DNA from: Armigeres subalbatus
Taxonomy: Eukaryota > Arthropoda > Insecta > Diptera > Culicidae
Length of the DNA stretch: 64,000 bases
Reading direction: 5' to 3'
NCBI RefSeq assembly: GCF_024139115.2
Contig: NC_085141.1
Span: 176,154,994 to 176,218,993 of the forward strand
Positions 24,424 to 35,235 of the stretch are shown here, in pieces. A program made the translations under genes and the position numbers. Below the pieces are notes generated by a model. The model worked only from the letters and a program-made list of their open reading frames with translations, searched no databases and was not told where the DNA came from. Each line of letters begins with the position of its first letter. Within the stretch, counting starts at the first letter, position 1.

Positions 24424-24740
24424 GATTTTAGCTTAGCTTAGCTTAGCTTAGACTGACTGTACATATCAATGGTTGCTACTCCGTGATTGATCAGAACTGG
24501 TGCAAATTGCACTACGATCCAAGTGAATAGTGGTTGAGATTTACCAACTATTCTCGAAGTGCACGTTTCAGCAGCTCGCAAATGTTGATCAATAACGGCG
24601 CCGGCCAAGTCCTTACAGTCAGTTGGGAAAGGGAGGGAATGTGAGTGTGTGGTAATTGTTGCTACTAGAGACCGAGAATACCTCTGCATCTCCACATTTA
24701 CCACGGGAAGGAAGTAGTGTTAGTTGGGTGGGGTAATCAG
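24424..24740 (-). repeat. retroelement 3' end with (TAAGC)n tail, copy 1
   Basis: Begins on the plus strand with (TTAGC)n, the complement of a (TAAGC)n tail, and continues into sequence nearly identical to that at 58634-59745, where two insertions interrupt it. The shared simple tail and dispersed position suggest the 3' end of a LINE or SINE lying on the minus strand. The long antisense open frame is not recognised. Confidence 0.6.
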
Positions 24741-25273
24741 TAACATAGATCGGGATTCACCATGGAAAGTGATGTGACCTATGAAACTTCTACACAGCAT
24801 TATTAGCATTTCCTTAATTTGTTCAATTGTTCATTCTTCGCGAGAATAAACAATCAATCGCTCAAAGTGAGCGATTGTTCATTTGAATTTCGGATTAGGC
24901 GCCCGCGTTATCATTTCATTAACGTAAGAAAAGTAAAAAAGAAACGGGATTGAAAATAATTGATAGTAATCGAAAAGCTAATGTTATTCAGCAACCCTTA
25001 TTTTATCTCTATTTGACGTTAAGTAAGAATGTAAATTTACGTTCATTTTACATGTCGTTTATTTTGCATTACTTTCGCGCGCGCGTGTGTGTCACTTGCC
25101 TTGACCAGTACACCGTAATCAGGATCTCACTGGTATTAATCCTGATGTGCCGGTTGGCACTCGTGTTGGGCTTGTGCGCTTTGAGCGGCACACGGTCGCT
25201 TCCCAGTCTACATAAAATCGCACATGGTGCAATACAAGATGCTAAATTGGAGACGATATACTTACATGTTGTG

Positions 25274-25501
25274 TGGAAAAGTACCTCTATCGCCTGCACT
25301 TCAGCATCCTACACGACACCATATACGTTCATGTGTTGACTGGGTTTGATAGGGCCTGCTTATGGACACATGCAGCTTTTTGTAGAGGTTTAACAGAGCC
25401 CACTGTCAAACCCCACCACATCCTAGGCAGGCCCCCTAACTCGCAGTGGCCATGGGGAGGGGTCGTCAAGCCCTTGGACATAGTCCCTGCTGCCCCTTTT
25501 C
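25274..25501. repeat. dispersed repeat, family B, copy 1
   Basis: About 225 bp (from AGTACCTCTATCG to CATAGTCCCTGCTGC) are closely matched at 63155-63363, with a small internal length difference. GC-rich compared with its surroundings. Family not recognised; a retroelement end is likely. Confidence 0.7.
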
Positions 25502-25846
25502 TTCGACTCTACAGATTTTATCACAAAATTTTATTGTGGAATTAATGAAATCTTCAACATCGGTACGACGGCATGGGATTCGATCAAAGCGATTCATTAC
25601 AGTAAACATAATATTTGGAATGGTAATACAAACATTGAAATAATTACAAATAATTTTACAAATCAGCGTGGCATAATATTATACTATACAATTTTATATG
25701 TAATCGTAAAATTATTACATTACTTTCAACGTACTCGTGAAAGACTGCTCTTGATTTTATGTGAGATATTGGAATACATAACATCGCATAATCTCGTTTG
25801 TTTGTGGCAGTACATATGGTAAAATTGTTATAGGCAGATTGTACTA

Positions 25847-26035
25847 GGGGGAATGACGGCTTTGGCAGGTTTCGCTCTATTATTGTCAGTGGTCTTTTAT
25901 GACTGATTATGCCCAAATTTGGCCTAAACATTCTTTGCATATCAAAGAATATTATGGCCAAATTTCACAAAATTCGATCGACAAAAAACCCACTGCCAAC
26001 AATAGAGCAAAACCTGCCAAAGCCGTCTTTTCCCC
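25847..26035. mobile_element. TA MITE (GGGGGAATGACGGCTTTG)
   Basis: Inverted ends of about 45 bp begin GGGGGAATGACGGCTTTG at the left and GGGGAAAAGACGGCTTTG at the right, flanked by TA (25845-25846 and 26036-26037). 189 bp, non-coding. Confidence 0.75.
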
Positions 26036-26149
26036 TACCTATTATTGCATATTAATCCCATTATCGCTGGATTTCCATATGGGACAAATATGCTATTACA
26101 TAGAGAACCAAAAAATCTAGAAATATAGGATAAATTGATCAGATCTCAC

Positions 26150-26332
26150 CAAAACAGCCAAAAGGTGTGATGGAGTTTGGCTCCAACTCTACGTCACCCG
26201 ATACGTAGATTCCAGGTTGATTGGTACCATTAGAACAAAGTCGTTCCTTCATTGAAGAGACATCAACTGCACAATAGGACATTGACGAGAAATGCTTCTG
26301 CTGCGTCGGCTCAACGACAACCACACTCTTGA
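26150..26332 (-). CDS. candidate isolated exon, unknown protein
   Basis: A 183-bp open frame on the minus strand lies between an acceptor (agtcttag) and a donor (TTTTG/GTGAGA), in a symmetric phase. It encodes a Cys-containing segment including SSMSYCAVDVSSMKERLCS and VSGDVELEPNSITPFGCF. No partner exons were identified and the family is not recognised. It may be a fragment of a gene carried by the surrounding retroposed block. Confidence 0.3.
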
Positions 26333-27500
26333 CTAAGACTTCTATTATAAAACGATTATTATTTTAAGTGGATCAATCAACTTCGAATATGACAAATATG
26401 GATATCACAAAACTTGCATCCTCTTCAAGTCACGACTTGCTTCAAAAATATGATCGAAAAAAATCATATAAAAACAGAATCCTGTGTAAATAATTCCCCT
26501 ACGACCCATGAATAGTTCCTTAGTAGTCCATCAAGACAGGAAGTTCCTCTACGGAGGCAAACACGTGGTCATGAAGAAGCTTAGAAAATGACTTACCGTA
26601 TATGTTAGAAGGACAATCAACATCAATATGTTAAACAAACCGTGTTCCTTTCCTAATTAATGGTACATCTTCGTCTGTCAAGGGCTTCCTTCATCTTACT
26701 CTGTCGTTCAGCTAGCAGGATTCGTACACGTGATACCAGCCGCCGGGTTGATATGCGCCCGAAGTTGCGATATGTTTCCAAACTTAAAAGTAATCCTGCT
26801 GTAGTACAGCTAGTCTTCTTCCTCCGTCCTGCGAAGTTCATTCAACGGCGAAACTTGTTATGAATAAAAATTAATGTGAATTATACAATATGTTTACCTA
26901 TAAGTGCTATTTTCAACTTTCTTATACATTTTTTTCATATGTAAAACATGTGAAAGGCATCAATACCGATAGGTGGATTTATCAGGCATTTTCTCATTTA
27001 TATGAGTCCAATCACCACTGGAATCATAATGATAACAAAGAAGGAACATATTAAGATGCACAGCTATCGAAATAAACCCTGGAGGGAAGAAAAAAATTGC
27101 GTAATTAGAACATTATCCACTTCCCCCGCAGTGTTTGATACCTGGGGTAAGTGTAAAATCTTTGAATTATTTGCTTTCTTGGTACAAACCACTACCAATT
27201 GAATGGGATTAGTTTAATTGTATTAGAATGGTCCCCTGTGATATAAATTCTCTTGAAAAAAGAACAATTGGTGCAAATAAGAATTGATTGTATGAATGCA
27301 AAAATCAACTTTTCGCGAAACCTTAAATTACAGTTCAAGCGTTAACCGTGTTAGTGTATGTATTATACAAATTTCAACATAGTATTAGTGTGAGCATCAA
27401 AGTATATTCTTGCATAATGTTATGATGTGGTAAAAACTGCAAAGTATGTACAATTTCAATTTTTCGAGTCGATTTTTACACTTACCCCCTTTTTCCACTT
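26333..27500. other. no gene recognised (right part of TIR block)
   Basis: Contains the second 24-bp repeat (26839-26862) and the right subterminal repeats of the 22429-27514 element. A short minus-strand frame at 26653-26841 is Arg-rich and not recognised. Confidence 0.3.
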
Positions 27501-27591
27501 CCCCCAGTGTACCTTACTAGTTTTGGCAGGATCTAGCGAAAAAAATGAAATTTGTACGTTAACCTATCTCGATACCTGGTTGGCTACAGCG

Positions 27592-28005
27592 TCAATACAC
27601 CTGTGCTTGGCGTATTGTAGAGCTCCGTAAGCGTGTTCGTGGCCTTCCACGAAGTGGCCGGCCCCTACCTGGTTCCCTGTTGAATATTGTTTTCGCTATT
27701 CTTACTTCGATCCTTCTTACAGGATCGAGTCCAGTGGAGAAGGATACTCCATTCGGCGTAGGTTCATCGAAGAGCTGTAGCCCATCAAGTATCAAGTAAG
27801 TATTCTTACTTCCGCCATTCGCACTAAGTGACCAGCCCACTGAAGTCTGCCGTATTTTATACGATTCACAATATTTTCTTCATTGTATACTTGATTCATG
27901 CGTCTGCCCCACACGCCATTTTCTAGTTCCCCTCCTAGTATTGTACGCAGCACTTTTCGCTCGAGAACCCCGAAAGCTCTCCGGTCCGCCTCTTTCAACG
28001 TACGT
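27592..28005 (-). pseudogene. RTE-type LINE, RT C-terminal fragment
   Basis: On the minus strand FGVLERKVLRTILGG and YGRLQWAGHLVRMAE are followed in another frame by NREPGRGRPLRGRPRTR. These match the C-terminal region of the RTE copy at 40440-41739. The 5' side is missing and a frameshift is present. Confidence 0.8.
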
Positions 28006-29096
28006 TAAATCAATGTAAAAAAGTAGTTATGAAAGTTAATCGAATTAAAACATGTGGCTTTATAGAACTTATTTAGCAGATTTCAAAAATATGAATAAAC
28101 TTCATTGAAGCATTGCAGTATCCTTCTCCCTGACAATTGTTTCAATTAGCTAATTCGTTCCGTGCCGGTGTTCGGACTTGGTGAATGAGCTTTCCATCTG
28201 GCTTACGCAGGCATGTACAATGCATTGAGCAAATTTTCGAACCCTTAATCCCGCCTTTTTTGTAGAGGTAATTAATTCTGTAATGCAATACATACTAGGC
28301 CATTAACGAACTTTGTAGTTATTCCTAGCCTGCTCACAATAGCACTTCAATTCGAACCTCTGAACAATCCAGTTCGCGATAATGCAACAATTGCAGCAAA
28401 TAATTTGAAGGTTATGTCTCGATCGTTTCAGCTTTAGTAGCCCGCATTGGAAATGCTAGCAGAACATATATGTTATAATTTGGCAGAACCTTGGCCATAT
28501 ATGGGTCTGAAACAAATACTTACAACTAAACGTAATGTCGTTTGTGCTACAACGTATTATTGGTGATACGAATTCGAAAAAACGAAAACCAAATAAAATG
28601 GGCGTGTTCAACTTTAGCGGAAATATCTCACCATAATCATGATTAGCTAAGCATAATGAAACGCAATCGGTTCCCCTCGGTTCCTAATCGTTATCGCGAT
28701 ACTATGGAAGACGCGATTGACCGTTTACAAAACCGTAGGCTATTTATATGATATGCAAGACTTCAATTTGGCTGATGGGGCTCTCATATGCAGAGTAGGC
28801 TCTATTACAAGTACTATAATAATAAATCGGTGAACAAGCCATCTTGTTGCCAATCGAACCGTAAAAAGCGGTTCCAATTCGAACTGTTCACAATTTTTAC
28901 CCATAAGAAGCAAGCGAAAGGTTCAAGTGATAACAGTATTATTTTCGGAATTTAATACTTTTTCATACGGTGCCATTTCGATAGCTTTTTTGCTTCGCCG
29001 GTCTCTGGTTATAGGTTTGCTAGGCTCAATGACATGGTCGAACGCTGCGCATCTCGCATCTGTGGCGGGCCTCACCAACAACACAAAACCACCATT
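28006..29096. other. intergenic, nothing recognised
   Basis: No supported gene or repeat border. Confidence 0.35.
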
Positions 29097-29942
29097 CCCA
29101 TGTTACCTTTGATGAAAAATCTCAAACTCGAGTCAATTTGTCCCACTGAAAAAAATAAGTTGTTGTTTGATGATAATTGAGACTGAAAACCGTTTAAATA
29201 AGTAGCGATTCGTTTTATGTCCTGAAATAGTATTGCCTACGCTTATAACATCCCAAAAATACTCAAGGACTGTGTCCGAATACGTTTCGTTTTTGACTCA
29301 TCAGTACAGAGCAGTGCAACATGCACCGGCTCGGTAGACGTAATGTCTAATGATAATACCAACTGTAGTATTATACCAAGTAAACGACTGCGTAGAAGAG
29401 TGTCGTATACAATTGATCCACCTTCTTGTCACACTAAACTGGTCTAGTGTGTCGACGCTGTGTCGTTCTGATGAGATCACAACAAGATCGAAACTTGAGG
29501 CGGCTTTCTGGCCTACCACAGATTGTGGAAAACAGGAAATGGTTGAAACCAAATGTGCTGGATGCACATAACCAATTTACTCAAGGACTGTGTCCGAATA
29601 CGTTTCGTCTTTGACTCATCAGTACAGAGCAGTGCAACATGCACCGGCTCGGTAGACGTAATGTCTAATGATAATACCAACTGTAGTATTATACCAAGTA
29701 AACGACTGCGTAGAAGAGTGTCGTATACAATTGATCCACCTTCTTGTCACACTAAACAGGTCTAGTGTGTCGACGCTGTGTCGTTCTGATGAGATCACAA
29801 CAAGATCGAAACGATTTTCGTATCCCAAAAATATTTTTTCAATTTCAAGATCCATTCGATTCTGAAATTAGTGGGACGAATTGAATCGAGTTTGGATTTT
29901 TTCAGCAAAGGTAACATGGGACAATTATGCGTAGAACGGCAG
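29097..29942. mobile_element. left-truncated TIR element (GCATAATTGTCCCATG family)
   Basis: Inverted arms of about 60 bp (29097-29156 and 29866-29923) share CCCATGTTACCTTTG and GTCCCACT. Only the right side keeps the terminal sequence, whose inverse reads CTGCCGTTCTACGCATAATT, followed by TA (29943-29944). This terminus resembles the TIR of the element at 35530-37016. It hosts a retro-insertion at 29262-29822. Confidence 0.6.
29262..29822. mobile_element. dimeric retro-insertion with 11-bp target repeats
   Basis: Two direct copies of about 232 bp (29262-29493 and 29580-29812) are separated by 86 bp. The whole is bounded by TCCCAAAAATA at 29251-29261 and 29823-29833. An 11-bp duplication and tandem dimer suggest one insertion event of a dimeric unit or later unequal exchange. 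Family unknown; no convincing protein. Confidence 0.65.
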
Positions 29943-30043
29943 TAGAGTACGCAATTCGAAATTATCATAGTAGTCATTGTATAATTCTGTACCAGGTTTC
30001 CGTCATTTTAGAATAAAGTACCTACCTTTCGAACAAAATTACA

Positions 30044-32417
30044 ATGCTACCTTGCCAAGAAAATCCAAACGCTGAGGTTGGTTATCTAACACGAAGATTT
30101 TTCTCTCCATTTGTAAAACAAGAATTAAAATTTGAATTCTTTGTCTTAGAATGACAGCACATTCATAGTGTGGAAATTATGCGATCGAATTCGTCAAGCT
30201 CTAGACTTGGATCAGGCATTCCAGCTGAGAAAGACATTTCAGGGCCAAGATGTCTGCAGCTCGGGTTACGTCTCGGGGTGCCAGTTTGCAAGCATTTTAA
30301 GTTGTGCCCTAGATGGATGCCTTAGTGATAACGAAGTCTGTCGTTTGACTGATTTTTTCAAAACCACCGAAGCCGCCGGTGTAGCTTATGAGCACTTTTT
30401 GAGCGTAGTTACGGGTGAGAAGGAAACGATCTCGCCGATAAAGTCCAACCAGAAGCTCTCAAGTTATGAACACCGCAGATTGTCACTTTTACTAATGCAA
30501 ATTGCTCAAGCTTTACGATTTCGCGAACAAGTTTTAAAGCCATACTTTGAAGACTATGATTTGATTGCTCGCAACGAAGGTTCTGTGACAATCGGTTACC
30601 TCAAGCGTGTTTTGTACTTCTTGGGGATAACTTTGAAACGTGCGGAATGCGATCTTATTGTAAAACGTTTTATGGTCGATAGTTATAAGCTGAATTATGA
30701 AGCGTTTATTGACGAGGTTGACCAGCTGTTGCGATATTTGGATACCCTGGGGCCTGTCGATCGTAAGTGTGACGATGAGGTTCCACGAAAAACGATTGCC
30801 GTAGAACTCGCGAAGATAGACAGACCAGAAGTAGGTAAAGTAAGACTAGACGAAATGCTGCAGAAGAATACAGCTTATCATCCTTGCTTGAAACCTTCGC
30901 GACAAGAGAAAAATTATCGGGAATTGATGCTGCGAATCCAGCGTCATATTTGGGAGAACCGAATTCGGATTCGAGAGTTTTTTGAACAATATGATCTGCA
31001 CTGTTGTGGACGTATAACTCGTAGTCAATTCATTCGATCGATGGATGCTATTGGGCTATCAGGGCTGTATAGACTTCCGCTGACCGACGGTGAAATTCGG
31101 ATAATATGCGATCATTACCAAGATGTGAAGAATGACAATTGCATACGTTGGACGAATTTCACGGATGATGTCGACGAGGTATTCACTACAAAAAACTTGG
31201 ACAAAGAAGTGTATCGGAAGATTGATTACCCTTCTGCAGACGTTGCAAATTTACAACCCGAAGGGATGAGAATCGTTACGCATCCAGAGTTGGTGGATGA
31301 GGTTGTAAAATGCATCCGGACTTTGGTTGAAGCTAGACGAGTACTTATAAGACCCGTGTTTAAAGACTTTGATCTTCATAGAAATGGCCACATTTCTTGT
31401 AGTCAAGTGGGCGAAGCATTGTCAATGGCAGGTGTGTTTATTACAGAAGAACAGCGATACGCTCTAGAACAACGTTATTCTGATGATTTGGGGTTCAACT
31501 ACGCAAAATTCCTGCAAGATATTGATCCTATGCCCAAGATAAGTTCTGCAGTATGATACGCTTGTCAAATTATAATCAATGAGCATGTGCTATAATCTAA
31601 CAATTTTAATTACAGTATGACGACATGCAAAATCGGGTGGCTGCTCTGAATGCGCCAAAATCTCCAATATCATGTGATTTTGAGAAAAACATCGTCCGAG
31701 TGATGGCCAAGGTAAAGGGACAAGTGGTTCGGCGAAAACTTCGCATCGTTGATTCGATGCGAGGTTTCGATCCACTGAATCATTTTCGAATTACAAAAGA
31801 TCAGTTTGAGCGAGGACTTTCTACAGCAAGCATTGACTTGACGCCAACAGAAGTGTGTACCCTGATAAATATGTTCAAAACGCCTCTTCAAAATACGATC
31901 GACTATAGACGTTTCTGTGATACGATTGCCGAGGTTGATTATCAGTGCAATCTAGAGAAGGCGCCTTTGTTGGTCCCACTGCAACATTTCCCTTCGGAAG
32001 ACGGTCCTCACAATTACTTGAACTTTGAAGAGCGCACGATAGTGTCTCGTGCACTTCAAAAGTTGGCTCGATATACTGACGCGGTTTCCAATTTGAGTGC
32101 GCTGTTCCAGGATTTTGACCGTAACCGGATAGGATTGGTTAATCGTAATCAGTTGATTCGAGCATTGGCCACACGTGACCTGCACACGGCTATTTCCAGT
32201 CGTGAGTTTGAAGTACTTTGCAAATGCTTTGGTGTCGAGATAGGTATGACTTAACTTTTGTTCATACTATGTATTCATGATTCATCTTCGTCACATTTTT
32301 ATTGATTAATGTATTCACTTTATTTGTACTGCAGGTTACAGACAAGAAATCAATTATCGATCATTGCTTACGGCATTGGATTACCTTTACGCTAACAAAG
32401 AAAATCACCCGTTCTGA
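30044..32417 (+). CDS. multi-EF-hand-like protein, four exons, 714 aa
   Basis: Exons 30044-30076, 30150-31550, 31616-32243 and 32335-32417 join in frame to 714 codons plus TGA. Introns of 73, 65 and 91 bp have GT/AG ends (donors GTTGGT, GTATGA, GTATGA). The protein is a chain of calmodulin-like helix-loop-helix units with degenerate loops: [17 protein letters not shown] (about residue 288), [17 protein letters not shown] (about 416), [17 protein letters not shown] (about 642), and a weaker one at about 144. Loop positions lack the full set of acidic ligands (e.g. D-L-H-C-C-G), so calcium binding may be weak or lost and the repeats may be structural. There is no signal peptide or membrane segment; it is probably cytosolic. 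Start choice: the ATG at 30044 fits the first intron and no other start precedes the acceptor; the first exon is the least certain. An AATAAA lies at about 32490. Exact function unknown. Confidence 0.85.
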
Positions 32418-32465
32418 AGTGGCAATAATGGAAAGATAACTTGACTTCTGAACAACAAATTGTTC

Positions 32466-32500
32466 ATATCTATAAATGATTTAAAATCAAATAAATTCTA
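32466..32500 (+). promoter_or_regulatory. overlapping poly(A) signal and TATA-like box between two genes
   Basis: Between the EF-hand gene stop (32417) and the next ATG (32547) lie TATAAATG (about 32471) and AATAAA (about 32490). The first could be the TATA box of the downstream gene about 75 bp before its ATG, the second the poly(A) signal of the upstream gene. Assignment rests on position only. Confidence 0.4.
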
Positions 32501-32546
32501 CTAGTATCAATTAACTTGCCGAGCATAACGTTTATTTTCTGCAAAA

Positions 32547-32916
32547 ATGACGACTTGTTGTAAAATTCTCCTAATTGTCTTATTTTGTTTAGGCTTCGTA
32601 GTAGCTCTGCATGCCCAAAAAGAAAATTGTGAATTAGAGCAATGTCCCGTGTATGGTGAAACGGAATGGGAAAACGTTCTGACGCTACTTGCCGTGCCAT
32701 GGAATTGTAGCGAATACGTCATGTGCGAAAGGGGAATTCAACATATCAGGTAAATGAAATACTTCTCATGCTGTATAATAATGAGTGCCTAATTGTTAAC
32801 GTTTTAGACCATGTCCACCTGGATTACACTTCATTCCCAGCTTGCGCGTATGTGAATTCCCAGATCGGGCCACATGCATTGAATCATGCAATGTTACAAA
32901 TTATATCCATGATTGA
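32547..32916 (+). CDS. secreted peritrophin-A (ChtBD2) protein, 103 aa
   Basis: Exons 32547-32749 and 32808-32916 join in phase (donor CAG/GTAAAT, acceptor gttttag). Residues 1-24 form a signal peptide (MTTCCKILLIVLFCLGFVVA). The mature part carries one chitin-binding peritrophin-A domain with the exact spacing C-x20-C-x5-C-x9-C-x12-C-x7-C, including CPPGLHF and the CEFPDRATC end. Family members bind chitin in the peritrophic matrix or cuticle. A single domain on about 80 mature residues makes a small matrix or cuticle protein likely, though the tissue cannot be told. Two extra Cys flank the domain. AATAAA at 32921 is the likely poly(A) signal. It starts 129 bp downstream of the EF-hand gene on the same strand. 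Confidence 0.9.
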
Positions 32917-32920
32917 GTGT

Positions 32921-32926
32921 AATAAA
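32921..32926 (+). terminator. poly(A) signal of the peritrophin gene
   Basis: AATAAA lies 4 bp after the TGA at 32914-32916. Confidence 0.6.
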
Positions 32927-33229
32927 GCAGAACATGTTTTTATTATTAAAATATCAAATTAGGAACTTTTTCTGTTTTAGTATGATGAACAGCCGTGTTT
33001 TGCCGTAAAATCTATATGCCGGATCATTGAACCATGATAATTGAGACGGAATTTTTCGTTGAATGCAATTTGTTGTGATTAAGTGGTAGATTATGTGTTG
33101 CATTTTACATGCCTTTAGCAAATAAGTTATTCACACATTAATCGATTGTAGTCCTCCATAATCGTCGGTCTTGCGTGATGTTACTCTAGTTTTCTCGAAC
33201 GTTTACGGTCCCCAGTTAAGATTCTACCG

Positions 33230-33690
33230 CGTGCAATCAGCGTATTTATGGCGTGGTAAGAGGTCGTGAATATCATTCTCCCTATTTTTCCTTCCAACAC
33301 TCGCACTAAGTGAACAGCTCACTGAAGTCTGCCGTATTTTATAAGATTCACAATATTTTCTTCTTTGTACATGTGATACAGCTCGCGATTCATGCCTCTG
33401 TAAAACACACTCTTTGCTGGTCATGCGTCGAGTATTATACGCCGCACATTTCGCTCGAAAACCCTGAAAGCTGTTCGGTCCGCTTCTTTCAAAGTCCACA
33501 CTGCATGTCCGGAATCAGAATTTTATACAAATCAAATTTCGTTTCCATTTGCATGTTGCGGGACTCAAGCTGAGCTGATCACGTTGGCTAATGAAGTCTC
33601 TATTCGCAGCAGTAATACGTCGTATTTGCACTTCACGGGAAACGTTATTGTCACATTTCGTTCTAAGGAAAGCAAATGATTCACATCTTA
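33230..33690 (-). pseudogene. RTE-type LINE, RT C-terminal fragment
   Basis: On the minus strand the nucleotide sequence parallels 27800-28000 and 40700-40900. It covers the thumb region corresponding to the CDNDVTREVKRRIAAANRA motif at 40773-41231 and the following FERxVLRTILGG region. Several frameshifts; both ends are truncated. Confidence 0.7.
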
Positions 33691-33841
33691 TTTGTTTTTG
33701 GTAGAATTAATGGTTCAGCCTAACGAGGTTGGATTAATAGTAAAGAGACGCACTGCCATAATTGGAACAACGCGTTTGCTGTCAATTCGGTTGTTCCAAT
33801 CGAGCACTAAAAGATCATATAGCCTTTACGTATACTAAGTA

Positions 33842-34229
33842 GGGACACGGCAGGTATTTTCGTCTGTTCGTCATAGTCTCGAAAACCAATAAAAGAGACG
33901 CTTTTTTGTAAAACTCATACGTAGGGACACGGAAGATATTTCCGTCCATCGTCATAGGGGCTAAAACCATCGAAAGGAACGTCCTTTAGCTAGAACTCCA
34001 CTATAGCAGAACGTATAACCTGAGCTTACGATTTGATACGGATTAGTTTGTCAAAAAAGTTTCTCTTTTATTGGTTCTCGAGACTATGACGAAAAGACGA
34101 AAATACCTGCCTGAACCCTATCAAATCGTAAGCTCAGGAGAAAAGTTCTGCTATAGTGTTCTAGCAAATGTACGTTGCTTTCGTTGGTTTTAGCCCCTAC
34201 GATGATGGACGGAAATACCTGCCTGTCCC
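33842..34229. mobile_element. MITE with doubled terminal units (two forward, two inverted)
   Basis: Two related units, each starting GGGACACGG (about 33842-33911 and 33923-34038), are followed by inverse copies of the first (34053-34117) and the second (34119-34229). TA flanks (33840-33841 and 34230-34231). The units share the pattern of a GGTATTTTCGTC core and a CAATAAAAG or CTAAAACCA core, so each TIR is itself a tandem pair. Non-coding. Confidence 0.65.
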
Positions 34230-34250
34230 TATACGAGAAAGGCAAAAACT

Positions 34251-34269
34251 AATTAGCGAACGTTCACTG
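34251..34269. mobile_element. solitary pogo-like TIR end
   Basis: AATTAGCGAACGTTCACTG is the inverse of the left end of the 11167-18678 element. No partner end was found, and the flanking dinucleotide is TT instead of TA. It is probably an orphan end. Confidence 0.45.
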
Positions 34270-34469
34270 TTCTTGATTTCGAACCATTAGCGCTACACGT
34301 ATCAGCCTTATCAGTTTTGTCGAGAAAACCATGTTCAGACATTATATTATAGGCCGGAACAAATATTAATCGCTTCTTCTGGCTCTACGCCCTTCAATTT
34401 TGGGCTCTATTTTATTATTTCAGAAGGGAAATACAAAATGGTATTGGAGAAATAAATGAAATATTGAAC

Positions 34470-35235
34470 TGAGTCATCTCCACTAGACGTTGCGGAAGGT
34501 GCACAAGTACGTATGAGTACTACACTCGTGATTACCCCGGCACGAAGCCACTCAAGGCTTTGCTGCGAAGACTCCCTGATATAAACGAGGAGGATCTCAA
34601 AGATGAACTCGAAAGCCTGGCCCGTGCATAAAGAACGCTCGTCCCGACAAGATGAGGAGATATTGCGACATGTACAGCATCCGGAACTGTCGCATGAAGA
34701 CGCGCTGCCACAAATTTGGCGACCCCCACACAACGGATTAGTGCGATAAGATGGAGGTGGCCGATCCTAAATGTGCCAACTGCGACGTCAAACGTCGGGC
34801 TATCACCTGGAAATCTGAAAGAGAGCTTCTACCAGCCATCCCGGCTCCCCGTTGAGCGATTCCAATCCTTACACAGATACAACCACACAAGCGACTGGCA
34901 GCAGTAGCTGCGTCAATTCGAGCAGGAAACAGACGTGGCGTTTATTACCGAAACGCACCAAAAACCGGAGGTGAGCGTCAAGACCGCCAAGTTTGTGGAA
35001 GAGAAGAAGGCGGGGTGAAAAATTCATTTTCAGTGCAAAACGAAATCAAACCGGCTGGCTCTCCTAAAATCCAAGATGACTGAATCGTGAATTTGGCATA
35101 TTGGATCACCTAGTGGTGTATTCATCTTGGACCAGGAAAAGTTATGTGACCTTCGCTCTTCGCTACAACATCAACTGTCGCCTGCTGCCAAGCTTCCAGC
35201 TGACACCGAGGTCATCGGTGTCCAACCCAGGTAAC
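34470..35235 (+). pseudogene. Jockey-type LINE, ORF1 end and start of endonuclease
   Basis: The sequence encodes, across several frames, a PRE_C2HC-like segment (DYPGTKPLKALLRRLPDINE, then EEDLKDELESL), a zinc-knuckle region (CANCDVKRR), and the start of the endonuclease (FITETHQKPEVSV). The continuation is found at 37100-37625. Frameshifts and stops make it non-functional. Confidence 0.7.

Larger units (their letters stand above)
23046..26862 (-). mobile_element. retroposed block with 24-bp direct repeats and (GACAA)n tail
   Basis: A 24-bp sequence beginning CATTCAACGG and ending TTGTTATG is repeated exactly at 23046-23069 and 26839-26862. Immediately inside the first copy is (TCTTG)n, which on the minus strand is a (CAAGA)n tail. 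Long target repeat plus simple tail fit a minus-strand non-LTR insertion of about 3.8 kb. Apart from one candidate exon (26150-26332) I could not recognise the coding content, and later MITEs and repeats lie inside. Confidence 0.5.
22429..27514. mobile_element. 5.1 kb TIR-bounded block (AGGTACACTGGGGGAAGTGG)
   Basis: The terminal 20 bases AGGTACACTGGGGGAAGTGG occur at the left end and inverted at the right, each flanked by TA (22427-22428 and 27515-27516). Variants of GGGGTAAGTGGAAAA recur just inside both ends (about 22650 and 27150). The interior is mostly later insertions (23046-26862 and small MITEs). No transposase was seen. Confidence 0.6.

Noticed and set aside
29262..29822. LTR retrotransposon with two short LTRs
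   Set aside because: The internal part is only 86 bp with no primer site, and the repeats lack TG...CA ends.
30168..30170. GTG as start codon of the EF-hand protein
   Set aside because: The frame is open upstream to a splice acceptor at 30149, and an in-phase first exon with ATG exists at 30044.
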